A stretch of 64,000 bases of DNA from Mesorhizobium loti (GTDB lineage Bacteria; Pseudomonadota; Alphaproteobacteria; Rhizobiales; Rhizobiaceae): positions 7,673,020 to 7,737,019 of the forward strand of contig AP017605.1 in NCBI GenBank assembly GCA_002356515.1, read 5' to 3'. The translations under genes and the position numbers were made by a program. Each line of letters opens with the position of its first letter. Position 1 is the stretch's first letter. The notes below the pieces were generated by a model. It was not told the DNA's origin, ran no database searches, and saw only the letters and a list, made by a program, of their open reading frames with translations. Of this stretch, positions 18,721-26,753 are shown piece after piece.

Positions 18721-19921
18721 CGAGCCTCCTTGTCGTCCAGTCATGCAGCTCCTGCGCTGCTTCATGCATTTGAGCCAGAGTCCTGGCTTCGTTCGTGGCC
18801 TTGTAGCGACGGCTGAAGCCCTGCGGTTCGCCGCGGTCGCGGGAATCGAGCCAGCGGTCGAGCGCTTCGCCAGGCAAACCTTGCGGCGCGCCGAGCAATG
18901 CGCCGGCACGCGCACGCATCAGCGCCGCATAGCGGTCGCCGAGCTCCTCGATCCGCCCGGCGCGCTTCAGAAGCATAGCAGTGGTGTCGACCAGCGCCCT
19001 TTTGCCGAAGGCAATCGCCCGCGCCTCCGTGCGCGGCGGTCCGAACCGGCCGAGCCCGTGCAGGAAGGCAAGTGCAGCGGCCGCCAGAACCGACAGCGTC
19101 AGCGCCAGGAATGGCGGTTCGACCAGGAGTTTCGCCAGATCGTATTTCTGCCCGATGCCATGCAGTGTCAGGTCGAACATCACCGCGCCCTTGCCGGGCT
19201 CCAGCATGGCGATCATGTCGAGTGCCGCCGCCGCCTTTTGCGGGTCCTTCAACGCCGCATTGTTGATAAGATCCGGGTCGGTCAGGATGTAGAACGGCTC
19301 TTTGTCGAGCTCGGAGAGAACCGCCCTGCCGGTACCCGCCGCGATCAGGGGGTGGTCGTTGGCCACCCACTGCAACTCGTCGGGCGCGGCGACTGTACGG
19401 CCTTCGACATCAAGTTGTTTTATGGTGCTGTCGCCTTCACCGAGCTTTGCCTTGGTGATGCGGCCGAGCCAGTCGTTGACAACCGTATCAGGCAGCCGCT
19501 CGAGCTTCATTTCCCACCCTTCGTGCGCCTGCTGCGGCAAGGTGATCCATTTGGGCAGCACGAACAGCGTGGCCTTGCCCGAGCGAAGCTTGATGATTCT
19601 TGCCAGCGCGGCCGGGTCGCTGTTCGGCGCGATGGTGACGATCAGCAGGAAACGCGATGCCAGGCCGGAACTTAGAGCCTCCTCGCTGCGGGCCATGGGC
19701 GGCCACTGTCCATTGGCAAGTTTCAGCCATTCGACGAGCCCGGCATAGCCTGAACCGCCCTTGGAGAGCGGCGTGCCGCCACCTTCCGGCTGGCGAAAGT
19801 CCGGCGCGTAGGTCGACAGCAGGAAAAAGCCCGCCGCCGCGAGCAGGCTGGCAAAAATGCCCCAGAACAGGGTTTTTCGGCTGAACGGTTCCTGCGCTGC
19901 CTCGGCCGCCGGTGCGCTCAT
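18707..19921 (-). CDS. DUF4350-domain membrane protein
   Basis: A 404-residue protein with an N-terminal membrane segment (about residues 17-36), a large extracytoplasmic region with the DUF4350 pattern (GGSGYAGLVEWLK) and a second hydrophobic segment around residue 270 (LTLSVLAAAALAFLHGLGRFGP) before a cytoplasmic tail. DUF4350 genes recur in MoxR/DUF58 neighbourhoods. The start overlaps the DUF4129 stop by 4 bp and the end overlaps moxR by 14 bp. Biochemical function is unknown; the topology suggests a periplasmic sensor or scaffold. Confidence 0.82.
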   Translation of the reverse strand: MSAPAAEAAQEPFSRKTLFWGIFASLLAAAGFFLLSTYAPDFRQPEGGGTPLSKGGSGYAGLVEWLKLANGQWPPMARSEEALSSGLASRFLLIVTIAPNSDPAALARIIKLRSGKATLFVLPKWITLPQQAHEGWEMKLERLPDTVVNDWLGRITKAKLGEGDSTIKQLDVEGRTVAAPDELQWVANDHPLIAAGTGRAVLSELDKEPFYILTDPDLINNAALKDPQKAAAALDMIAMLEPGKGAVMFDLTLHGIGQKYDLAKLLVEPPFLALTLSVLAAAALAFLHGLGRFGPPRTEARAIAFGKRALVDTTAMLLKRAGRIEELGDRYAALMRARAGALLGAPQGLPGEALDRWLDSRDRGEPQGFSRRYKATNEARTLAQMHEAAQELHDWTTRRLGERR

Positions 19922-20544
19922 GCCCAGGCATCCCGGAAGGCGAAGCGTTCATAGGCGCCGCGTGCCTGCTGCCAGCCCTCGGCACCGACCGGCCGGCGGG
20001 CGAACAGGGCGGCCTCGACGATGCGCGCGATCTCGCTGAATGCCTGGCGCGCCCGCGACGGCAGCGATGGGGCCGTGGCAATGTCGCGCGACGTCAGCGA
20101 CGGGCGCAGGAAGTCGGGCAGTCGCCCCGCAATGTCGGCGACGCTGCGCCGAAGCAGAAGATGCACCGCCTCGTCATAGTCGCCTCGTGCGGCGAGCGCG
20201 TCGGCCTCGGAGAGCAGGATCTGCGCCGCCGCGGCGTCCGGGCGCCATGCCTCTTCAGCCTCGGTCTCCTTGCGCGCGCGCCGCCACGGCAGCCGCCAGG
20301 CGACCCCCTTCGCTTCGAGGGCGACGAGCAGCGCAATGACCGCGACACCGATGATCACAGCGCCCCAGAACAGATAGATCATGTAAGGGCCGATCTTCGC
20401 CAATGCGTCCAGAAAAGGCCTCAGCCATTCCGGCGGCGTGGGCTGCACCAGCGTCGGCAGGTCAAACTGGATCGAATCGTCCGACAGCAGCTGCTTGTGC
20501 ACCTTGGCCAGCCATTCGGCGTCTACCGGCTGCGCAACTGTCAC
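19918..20544 (-). CDS. DUF4129-domain membrane protein (first gene of MoxR operon)
   Basis: A 208-residue protein with one central membrane segment (IYLFWGAVIIGVAVIALLVAL, about residues 55-75) and a C-terminal soluble region with the alpha-helical DUF4129 pattern (LLRRSVADI, then EIARIVEAALFA). I chose the GTG at 20544 because GGGGAG sits 7 bp upstream; an upstream TTG at 20631 is possible but has no ribosome site. The gene heads the six-gene operon and lies divergent from the membrane protein at 20694, about 150 bp away. Confidence 0.78.
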   Translation of the reverse strand: MTVAQPVDAEWLAKVHKQLLSDDSIQFDLPTLVQPTPPEWLRPFLDALAKIGPYMIYLFWGAVIIGVAVIALLVALEAKGVAWRLPWRRARKETEAEEAWRPDAAAAQILLSEADALAARGDYDEAVHLLLRRSVADIAGRLPDFLRPSLTSRDIATAPSLPSRARQAFSEIARIVEAALFARRPVGAEGWQQARGAYERFAFRDAWA

Positions 20545-20693
20545 CCGCTCGCTCCCCTGCAACCTGCGGTTCGGCGCCGACACTGGCAATACGCCTCGAC
20601 AATTGCAAGTCCACTGGACGAAGCCTTTCAATCTTGGCAGATTTACTTTCGATGTTGGCCGTTTGGATGCGGCGGCGACCGGGGGGAAATGTC

Positions 20694-21476
20694 ATGACCA
20701 CTGCGACACTGGGACAACCCAGCCGGTTCGAGATCGGCAGGGTGTTCAACAACACCTTTGCCGTCATCGGCCGCAACATTGGGCTTTGCCTTGGCCTTGC
20801 CGCGCTGTTCGCGGGCGTGCCGACACTGCTTATCCGGTTGTGGACCCAGCCGCAGATCGACGCGATGTTGCATAGCGATCCGGGCGCGATGGCGGATCCC
20901 CACGCGATGTTTCGCAATTCCTACCTCAGCCTCATCGCCGGGCTGGTTTCCTTCGTTTTCACGCTGCTGCTTCAGTCGTCGCTGGTCCGGGCGACCATCG
21001 AGGACCTTAATGGCAGGCGGCCGTCCTTCGGCGATTGCATTCAGATTGCCGTCCGCTTCCTGCTGCCGACGCTGGCGATTGGCTTCCTCGTCGCCCTTGG
21101 CGCCGGCCTTGCCATGCTGGCCCTGATCGTGCCCGGCATCATCTTGTGGCTCGGATGGTCGATGTCGGTGCCGGTCCTGATCCAGGAGCGCCGGGGCGTG
21201 TTCGGTTCGATGTCGCGCAGCCGCGCCCTGACAAAGGGCAACCGCTGGTCGCTGTTTGGCCTGTTTCTCATACTGATGATCATCGCGATGGTCATCCAGT
21301 GGGGGATATTGCTGGTTTTCGTCCTGTTTGGTGGAATTCTGGCTCAGCTGGGCGCTGCGCTGGTGCAGACCGTGGTCTCCATGGTGCTGTCGATCGCCGC
21401 CGCGGTCAGCTATGTCGAACTGCGCCAGGTCAAGGAAGGTGCAAGCATCGACGAACTGGCGAAGATATTCGCGTAG
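20694..21476 (+). CDS. multi-pass membrane protein, YciC/GlpQ-membrane-domain-like
   Basis: A 260-residue protein with about six hydrophobic segments and the pattern F-I-G-VFNNTFAVIGRN near the N-terminus, then RSRALTKGNRWSLFGLF around residue 182. This resembles the membrane domain of UPF0259/glycerophosphodiester phosphodiesterase-associated proteins; no catalytic domain is present. The ATG at 20694 follows a G-rich ribosome site. It is divergent from the MoxR operon, sharing its promoter region, which hints at a related envelope role. Function is unknown. Confidence 0.7.
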   Translation: MTTATLGQPSRFEIGRVFNNTFAVIGRNIGLCLGLAALFAGVPTLLIRLWTQPQIDAMLHSDPGAMADPHAMFRNSYLSLIAGLVSFVFTLLLQSSLVRATIEDLNGRRPSFGDCIQIAVRFLLPTLAIGFLVALGAGLAMLALIVPGIILWLGWSMSVPVLIQERRGVFGSMSRSRALTKGNRWSLFGLFLILMIIAMVIQWGILLVFVLFGGILAQLGAALVQTVVSMVLSIAAAVSYVELRQVKEGASIDELAKIFA

Positions 21477-21515
21477 CGGATGGCGCCATTCGCCCGAGGG
21501 GCGACAGCCCACTTC

Positions 21516-21566
21516 AACGACAGCAGGGATTTGATTGCACGCTCGGCACAGGCATGACGAACTGGA
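21516..21566 (-). repeat. degraded duplicate of the TPR gene 3' end
   Basis: The sequence ATTGCACGCTCG...GCACAGGCATGACGAACTG matches, with a 3-bp gap and scattered changes, the 3' end of the TPR gene at about 22182-22240 in the same orientation. Read on the minus strand, the copy still encodes V-Q-S before stopping at the same relative place. The copies lie about 665 bp apart and bracket the gene-poor gap. Confidence 0.65.
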
Positions 21567-21789
21567 TCAGGGGCGACGAGGCTTGAGGGTTTGAGAGTAG
21601 ACCAAGTCCGACGCCAATTTGCGGCAGCTTCATCAAAATGGATGGCGACTTTCGGCGACGCCTATGGTGGCATCCAGCCCAGGTGGAGTGCGGCCCACCG
21701 GAGCAACAGGTGGTTCCATCCTTCCGGTGAGTGGGCCAACTCCCTCATTGAGCGGGCCTCTTAATAGGCTCCGACCGAGGAGAGTCGAT

Positions 21790-21996
21790 ATGCAAGATTC
21801 TGCTGAGAGGAACAAAAGGCCGCCTCGTACCCAACCAGCCGAAGATGAGCGCCTGGCGCGGCTCGAGAAAACAGCCAGGCTCAAGCGGCTTCGGTCTTAC
21901 GCTTCCTGGCTTGCGCCTGACGCATGTGCCCAATTTCACGACGAGATCGACTGCTCTGCGCTAATTGAGGAAAGCCGTTCATTGAGCCTGGTATGA
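21790..21996 (+). CDS. small hypothetical protein
   Basis: A 68-residue reading frame starting ATG with AGGAGA 6 bp upstream, which is a better ribosome site than most in this window. The product is very charged and hydrophilic, with a basic stretch (ARLEKTARLKRLRSYASW) and two cysteines near the end. I recognise no family. It lies in a gene-poor stretch bracketed by the duplicated TPR tail. It could be a genuine small gene or a remnant. Confidence 0.4.
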   Translation: MQDSAERNKRPPRTQPAEDERLARLEKTARLKRLRSYASWLAPDACAQFHDEIDCSALIEESRSLSLV

Positions 21997-22180
21997 TCGG
22001 CTGATGCCGTTTTCCCTCGCCTGATCAAGAATGCGCGCAGCGTACCTCGGCGATCAACCGAGGACTGACCGCGCCGCGGCCATAAAAAATGCTTATCCAA
22101 GGCCTGGTCTGTGCGGTGGCGGCTCGGGCATCCATCTCCTGAAGGCCGGGTTCGGATAGAAACATCCTTAGATCGGAATC

Positions 22181-23875
22181 TCAATGACAGCAGCTTGGCG
22201 CTGATTGCACGCTCGTCCGGCACAGGCAGGACGAACTGATCGTCACATCCGCCTTGGCCACCGCCGCAGCGAGCTTGGCCCGCAACCCCGGCAGCTCTTT
22301 GCTCTCGCCACGCCGCCTCAAACATTCCACCAGCCCGTGCAGCGACCAGACATTGTCCGGGTGCTGGGCGCAACGCTGCACCTTGCCGCTTAGGCCGAGA
22401 TCGTCGCGATAGACCTGCTCAGCCTCTTGCGCGTGGCCCTGGTCGAGAAGCAGCGCCGCCAGCGCATGGCGGGGAGGGTGCATCCACGCCCATGGCTCGG
22501 TGTAGGAGAGGTTGTCGTCCAGTTCGACCGCTTGCCGCAAATGGGTGTAGGCTTCGTCGTGCCGGCCCTGATGGTAGGCAAGCTCGCCATCGAGCAAAGC
22601 AGCACCAACGGCGAGCGAGGCGCGGGTCGGGTTGCTGAGAAAACGCCGCTCGGCCGGAATGTCCGCCACATGCCGGTGGAACCGCTCACGCTCGCGCGCG
22701 GCTTCAGCGAATTGCCTCAGCGTCGCATGCGCGACGCCTTTGGCGTAGTGCTGCATCGCCGCCGTCAGCACATAGAGACCCGGCTCTTCGACCGCCGGTT
22801 CGTCGATGATCTCCTGCCAACGGCCGAAGCGCACCAGCACATGCGATTTCATCGCATGATAGCCTTCCACCGTTTGCGTCAGCTTGGGCCGGTCCTGGAT
22901 GGCGACCACGTCGCGCGTGACCAAGCTGCGCACCTTGTCGGCGGCCCACAGCGCCGGTCGGTACTGGCCAAGGAACATGCAGGTGAAGATCATCAGATGC
23001 AGATCGTGGCAGCAGCCGAGCAGGTAATAGGTCGGCTCGCCGGCATAGGCGAGATAGAGGTCGTTGGCGCGGACTGCTTTTTCACTCGCGATCTTCGCCT
23101 TTTCATAGTCGCCGCACAGCACATAGATGTGCCCCGGCATGTGGTTCATGTGCCCGGCATCGGGGCACATTTCGCCAAGCAGGTCAGCCGAGCGCATGCC
23201 GCGTTCCGGCATGGTCGACATTTCCAGGAGATGGATGTGCAGGTGCAAGACCGCCGGGTGTTGTGCGGCACCCGCCTGGTCGGCAAGCTGGATCGACCGC
23301 TCGCAAACCTCCAAGGCTTCAACCACGTCCGAATTCGGCGCCGGTTCACCGCTCCTGAGGTTCCACAGCCGCCGCACGGTGCGCATCATCAGAGCCTCGA
23401 CCAGCAGCGCCATCACATCATGGTCGTCGGGAAAGTTTTCGTAGACCCGCCGCATCGCGGCGGCATAGGCATCGTCCCACTGTTCGAATTCCTGCGAGCT
23501 CACCTTGTGCGGCTTCTGGAAACGGCATGCCAGCGCCTCGATCAACTGGCGTTCGACCTCGCTGGCGCCAGCCGCCTTGGCGCGTGCCAGCTGGACATGC
23601 TCGTAGCAAAGCTTGGTCGCACTGTTGGCCTCGGCCTCGCCATGCTCCTTCCAGGTCAGATTGTAGAAAGGCCCGGCGGCATAGGCGATGCCCCAATGCA
23701 CAAAAGCGCAGCCGGGATCCGTCTCCAGCGCCTTCTCAAAGCACTTGATGCCTTCCTCATGGTTGAAGCCGTAGCACCAGTTCAGCCCGATATCGAACCA
23801 GCGCTGGGTCTCAGTGGAGCGCGTAGAGATCGGGCGGCGATAGGTACCAAGGTTGAAGCGGTCCATGTCTTCCAT
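22181..23875 (-). CDS. tetratricopeptide-repeat protein
   Basis: A 564-residue soluble protein with no signal peptide. TPR-like helices run throughout: WCYGFNHEEGIKCFEKALETDP (about residues 33-54) is a clean first repeat, followed by GIAYAAGPFYN, a central H-HIHLLEMS---ERG segment with H-N-H-MPGHIYV, and C-terminal repeats (GELAYHQGRHDEAYTHLRQA). The family is widespread in rhizobia as a large TPR protein of unknown partner. The last about 18 codons (from SSSCLCRTS) lie in sequence duplicated at 21516-21566, so the C-terminus may be altered. It lies downstream of tRNA-Cys on the same strand but behind that gene's terminator. Confidence 0.8.
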   Translation of the reverse strand: MEDMDRFNLGTYRRPISTRSTETQRWFDIGLNWCYGFNHEEGIKCFEKALETDPGCAFVHWGIAYAAGPFYNLTWKEHGEAEANSATKLCYEHVQLARAKAAGASEVERQLIEALACRFQKPHKVSSQEFEQWDDAYAAAMRRVYENFPDDHDVMALLVEALMMRTVRRLWNLRSGEPAPNSDVVEALEVCERSIQLADQAGAAQHPAVLHLHIHLLEMSTMPERGMRSADLLGEMCPDAGHMNHMPGHIYVLCGDYEKAKIASEKAVRANDLYLAYAGEPTYYLLGCCHDLHLMIFTCMFLGQYRPALWAADKVRSLVTRDVVAIQDRPKLTQTVEGYHAMKSHVLVRFGRWQEIIDEPAVEEPGLYVLTAAMQHYAKGVAHATLRQFAEAARERERFHRHVADIPAERRFLSNPTRASLAVGAALLDGELAYHQGRHDEAYTHLRQAVELDDNLSYTEPWAWMHPPRHALAALLLDQGHAQEAEQVYRDDLGLSGKVQRCAQHPDNVWSLHGLVECLRRRGESKELPGLRAKLAAAVAKADVTISSSCLCRTSVQSAPSCCH

Positions 23876-24008
23876 TCAAGTCCGACGAGCCGCGAGCCAA
23901 GCCGTGGCCAGATTCCTTCGCCATCAATGTGTGCCGAAATCTGGAAACATGGCAAACGCCATGAGCAGCACCGCCACTGTTTGAGAGAGTAAGGCAGGCG
24001 TCTCTGAC

Positions 24009-24045
24009 AAAAAAGCCGCCCGGCTTGTATAAGCGGGCGGCTTTT
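24009..24045 (-). terminator. Rho-independent terminator of tRNA-Cys
   Basis: On the minus strand a 12-bp stem (AAAAGCCGCCCG and its complement) with an 11-nt loop is followed by a run of six Ts. It lies just beyond the 3' end of tRNA-Cys and before the TPR gene, so it ends the tRNA transcript. Confidence 0.85.
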
Positions 24046-24050
24046 GAAAA

Positions 24051-24124
24051 TGGAGGTCTGAATGGGAATTGAACCCATTACGTCGGTTTTGCAGACCGAT
24101 GCGTCACCGTCCCGCCCTCAGACC
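24051..24124 (-). tRNA. tRNA-Cys (anticodon GCA)
   Basis: A 74-nt cloverleaf on the minus strand. The acceptor stem is GGTCTGA paired with TCAGACC, the anticodon loop is CTGCAAA on a TCGGT/ACCGA stem giving anticodon GCA, and the T arm is ATGGG-TTCAATT-CCCAT. The 3' CCA is encoded and the discriminator base is U73, a known identity element of tRNA-Cys. A promoter lies just upstream and a terminator just downstream, so it is a single-gene unit. Confidence 0.95.
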
Positions 24125-24132
24125 GTGCTGGT

Positions 24133-24161
24133 CTTATGGCCACCCCATCAGCACGCGTCAA
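24133..24161 (-). promoter_or_regulatory. promoter of tRNA-Cys
   Basis: On the minus strand TTGACG and CATAAG are separated by 17 bp, and the -10 box ends 8 bp before the mature tRNA 5' end. This is a good sigma-70 type match in the expected place. Confidence 0.65.
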
Positions 24162-24228
24162 CCTTGCTGTAGGCGCGCCCTTGCGCGGTTAGGGTGACGA
24201 TAACGGGGACTGTCGGAGGCGCGCCACC

Positions 24229-24861
24229 TTAGTTGCTCCCTTCGTGCCGCGCTTCGCTTTGCCAGCCGGCCAGCTCCGGCAGGTCGTCAAGCCAACTTTT
24301 CTCGCTCATCAAGGCATCGCCGGCCTGCGGTGCAGCCTCCGTGGCGTTTTGAATCAGCCAGTCCATCCACTTCCGGTAGGCAACCGGATCAAGCTGGGGC
24401 GGCAGCACCTTGGCCTTGAGCAGCATCCGCTTGCGGAAACTGGTTTGCCTGCGCAGTTTGGTCGTCGTGAATTTGATGACCTTGCCCTGGTATTCAACCG
24501 TCCAGCGGTCGCCTCCAAGACTGACAAGGCTGTCGATGGCGAAACCGGCGTCAACCGGTCGATCCCGCCAGGGAAGCTCGATGGCATTCTTCCTCAGATC
24601 GAGTGCCCAACGCCTGTAGCTGGCCCCCGCACGTTGGGGCGGCAGTACACCGGCCTGTTCGAGCATCTTCCTGCGGAAGGTAGGCTGCTTCTTCAGCTGG
24701 CCGGTTGTGAACTCGACGCGATGCCCACGAAACTCGACGTGCCAGCGGATCCTTCCATTGCCGACATATTTCACCAGCCTGTCGATGAGGAATTCACCAT
24801 CGGCAAGCGTCACGCAGCCTTGGTTGATGCATTCGAGAATGAACTCGGTGTCAGTGACCAT
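24229..24861 (-). CDS. hypothetical protein with an internal tandem domain duplication
   Basis: A 210-residue soluble protein built of two similar halves. Residues about 26-93 and 105-172 align block for block: (H/T)VE(F/Y)-G--(V/I)-FTT--L--Q-(T/S)FR-(K/R)ML---VLPPQ-----YR-W---L--NA-E. Each half is thus about 65 residues and ends in an aromatic, basic helix. The start ATG has only a weak ribosome site. I do not recognise the family. The basic, aromatic character and the neighbourhood (next to tRNA-Cys, in a gene-poor accessory stretch) would suit a nucleic-acid-binding or mobile-element-derived role, but that is inference. Confidence 0.65.
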   Translation of the reverse strand: MVTDTEFILECINQGCVTLADGEFLIDRLVKYVGNGRIRWHVEFRGHRVEFTTGQLKKQPTFRRKMLEQAGVLPPQRAGASYRRWALDLRKNAIELPWRDRPVDAGFAIDSLVSLGGDRWTVEYQGKVIKFTTTKLRRQTSFRKRMLLKAKVLPPQLDPVAYRKWMDWLIQNATEAAPQAGDALMSEKSWLDDLPELAGWQSEARHEGSN

Positions 24862-25049
24862 TACGCAGCCCTGTGGCGGAAACTTCTACGCAGGTTAGCC
24901 ATTGGAAGGCACCGGCAGCCAATCTTTTTTGCCTGCAAATCTCACCTGCTTCGACTGCCACTAGGGCCTTCCATCCTGACACGAATGTGCAAACCGTCGT
25001 GTTACGGTCCGATGGTGTCATGTCATCGAACTGATTGCCATCGAAGCAA

Positions 25050-25442
25050 ATGGGAGAGTTCGCCACGTCCAGGATCAATCGCCGCGCCTTGCTTTTCCAC
25101 TCCGGCAGCTCAGTCGTCGCCTCGACGGCTGCGGCAACGGCACTCGGCACAGAGCCGCCGGGCCGAGACCAGGAACCGTCCGATAGACTGCGAGAGCTGA
25201 TTGAGGTGCACAGGATTGCATATGCGGCGTTCGGCAAGTCGCTGCACGGCAATGGCGCCGACTCCGACAGAGCCAGTCGGGAGGAGGAGAGGGCGCTGCT
25301 CGCCATCTGCGGCCACACTGCGGTTGAGGAAGGCGATCGCCTGGCCAAGGCCCGATATCTTTTGGAGATAGAGGCGCGCGGCGAACTCGACCTTCCCGAG
25401 CATATGCAGGCTGTTCTTCGATCGACGATGTGGAAGGGATGA
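25050..25442 (+). CDS. small hypothetical protein with Tat-like N-terminus
   Basis: A 130-residue frame. The N-terminus has R-INRRALLF followed by a small-residue stretch (SGSSVVASTAAATALG), which looks like a weak twin-arginine signal. The remainder is charged and helical (RLRELIEVHRIAYAAFG). Similar short proteins with a pseudo-Tat leader are common in phage- or island-derived parts of Mesorhizobium genomes; that is recollection, not a search. The ATG at 25050 is preferred over a TTG 15 bp upstream. The ribosome site is poor. Confidence 0.5.
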   Translation: MGEFATSRINRRALLFHSGSSVVASTAAATALGTEPPGRDQEPSDRLRELIEVHRIAYAAFGKSLHGNGADSDRASREEERALLAICGHTAVEEGDRLAKARYLLEIEARGELDLPEHMQAVLRSTMWKG

Positions 25443-25573
25443 AGGCAACCGGCACGCAACCACGACAATGTCATCGCGCTGATGCGCGCAACGGTCGCGG
25501 GCGACATATTCATGTCGCGACAACAGCCTCGCCGCCTGACGCGAACCTTTTAGCCAGCAGGTTGCAGCTTACC

Positions 25574-25954
25574 CTACGCCGGCTTGGCGTATTGCTCGGC
25601 GCTCATGACCTCGATGCAGACGAAGCGTTCGTTGCCTTCCACCCAGGCATCGTGGCCAGGCGGGATCGTATAGGACGTACCCTTCGTGAAGGTTTTCTGA
25701 GTCCCGTCGTTCATCCTGATGGTGATGGTTCCGGAAACGACGTAGCCGACATGCGATACCTGACAGCTGTCCGTCTTGACGCCCGGCTTCACGCATTCGG
25801 ACCATTTCCACCCCGGCTCCATATTGAGCCGCCCGAGCGTAAAGCCTGGAAGCCGCACGACCTCGACGCGTGTCTTGGCGGGCGAGCGAACCTCATCCGG
25901 GTTGTCGTGAGATTTGGATTCAAGTTTGGTGACATTCATTCCACCATCGGCCAT
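25574..25954 (-). CDS. cupin-domain protein
   Basis: A 126-residue single-domain cupin. The two cupin motifs are seen as CQVSHVGYVVSGTITIRMNDG (about residues 63-84) and IPPGHDAWVEGNERFVCIEV (about 97-116). The metal-ligand pattern is incomplete: the first motif keeps one His, the second keeps GHDAW. The substrate is unknown; stand-alone cupins of this size are often small-molecule binding or regulatory proteins. It has a distinctive AT-rich upstream region flanked by an inverted repeat. Confidence 0.75.
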   Translation of the reverse strand: MADGGMNVTKLESKSHDNPDEVRSPAKTRVEVVRLPGFTLGRLNMEPGWKWSECVKPGVKTDSCQVSHVGYVVSGTITIRMNDGTQKTFTKGTSYTIPPGHDAWVEGNERFVCIEVMSAEQYAKPA

Positions 25955-25987
25955 GGCATCCTCCCATACGCGACGCGGAGCCAGACG

Positions 25988-26033
25988 CTGGCACTTTTTT
26001 CATTATATTAGCAATTGCTTTTATGCCAGCGAA
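25988..26033 (-). promoter_or_regulatory. AT-rich promoter region of the cupin gene inside an inverted repeat
   Basis: An 8-bp inverted repeat (CGCTGGCA and TGCCAGCG) encloses 30 bp of AT-rich DNA. Inside lie, on the minus strand, the self-complementary AGCAATTGCT and a perfect TATAAT box about 45 bp before the cupin start. The motif ATATTAGC(A/G)ATTGCT recurs at 26740-26754. It is probably a promoter with an operator. Confidence 0.45.
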
Positions 26034-26264
26034 GGTCGACCACAGCCCGCGCTCACCCACCTAAACGGGTGACCTGGAATGGCCCACATCAGGATAATTG
26101 CTGTAAGAATCCCTCACCCACAAAGTTGCCGGCAATGGTCAAGCACGCCGCGCGGGAGGCGAAGCGTTGCTCCTGCCTGGAAAACATTAAGCTTCCGCGA
26201 TCACGCCATAACGCCGGCCCGATAAATCGGCCATCTGTGCGGCGCGGCGGACCTGTTTCCGCCT

Positions 26265-26315
26265 GGCCGGCGCCTTTACCCAACGCCACCCCGCCCAACG
26301 GGCGCCGGCCCTTTT
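26265..26315 (+). terminator. possible terminator hairpin
   Basis: A perfect 10-bp inverted repeat (GGCCGGCGCC and GGCGCCGGCC) has a 26-nt loop and is followed by CTTTT. The stem is strong but the loop is long and the T-run short. No gene that it would terminate is evident on the plus strand. Confidence 0.35.
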
Positions 26316-26351
26316 CAAGGGAACATCCTGACGTCGGCGACGTTTGCGCGG

Positions 26352-26486
26352 ATGGCTCTCATCACCGGGTTCGCGTCGGCAGTGGTTGTCCTCTTTGTCG
26401 TGTTGCTGTTCACTCACGCAGCCCGAGATCTTCAAAGCTCGCCGATCTATCACCGGATTTGCCGCCGACTGCGCCGAGCCCTTTAG
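26352..26486 (+). CDS. putative small single-span membrane protein
   Basis: A 44-residue frame: residues about 8-22 form one hydrophobic helix (ASAVVVLFVVLLF) followed by a basic tail ending RRLRRAL. This is the classic layout of a bacterial small membrane protein with the positive end inside. The ribosome site is poor and the antisense strand is also open, so coding status is uncertain. No family is recognised. Confidence 0.35.
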   Translation: MALITGFASAVVVLFVVLLFTHAARDLQSSPIYHRICRRLRRAL

Positions 26487-26753
26487 CGCCTCTTCGGCTT
26501 CGGGTAATCTCCTCGACCCGCGCTTTACGCCGTCCTGGACCATCGCCTGTTCAAGCGCCTCGGCTTCTGCCTTGTCTTTAGCGGTAAGGACGGTCTGCCG
26601 GGACATACGCCTGCCGCACGGATCGGGGGCGCAGAAGAATGGCCGGTGCAGGGATGCTTGGGTTGGAAGCGGGCGGCACCGGCCATTGCGGGTTAGGCTT
26701 CGATTTGGGATCGTCCCCCGCACTGCCTAAGTTATAGTCATATTAGCGATTGC

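Larger units (their letters stand above)
21477..22180. other. gene-poor gap after the membrane protein
   Basis: This 704-bp gap contains a degraded copy of the TPR gene's 3' end (21516-21566) and one plausible small gene (21790-21996). The remainder shows no coding signal, terminator or RNA that I recognise. Confidence 0.5.

Noticed and set aside
26187..26723. Minus-strand frame of 178 codons in the accessory stretch
   Set aside because: A short segment (MSRQTVLTAKDKAEAEALEQ) looks protein-like, but the rest is Arg-rich with no ribosome site; at most a decayed remnant.
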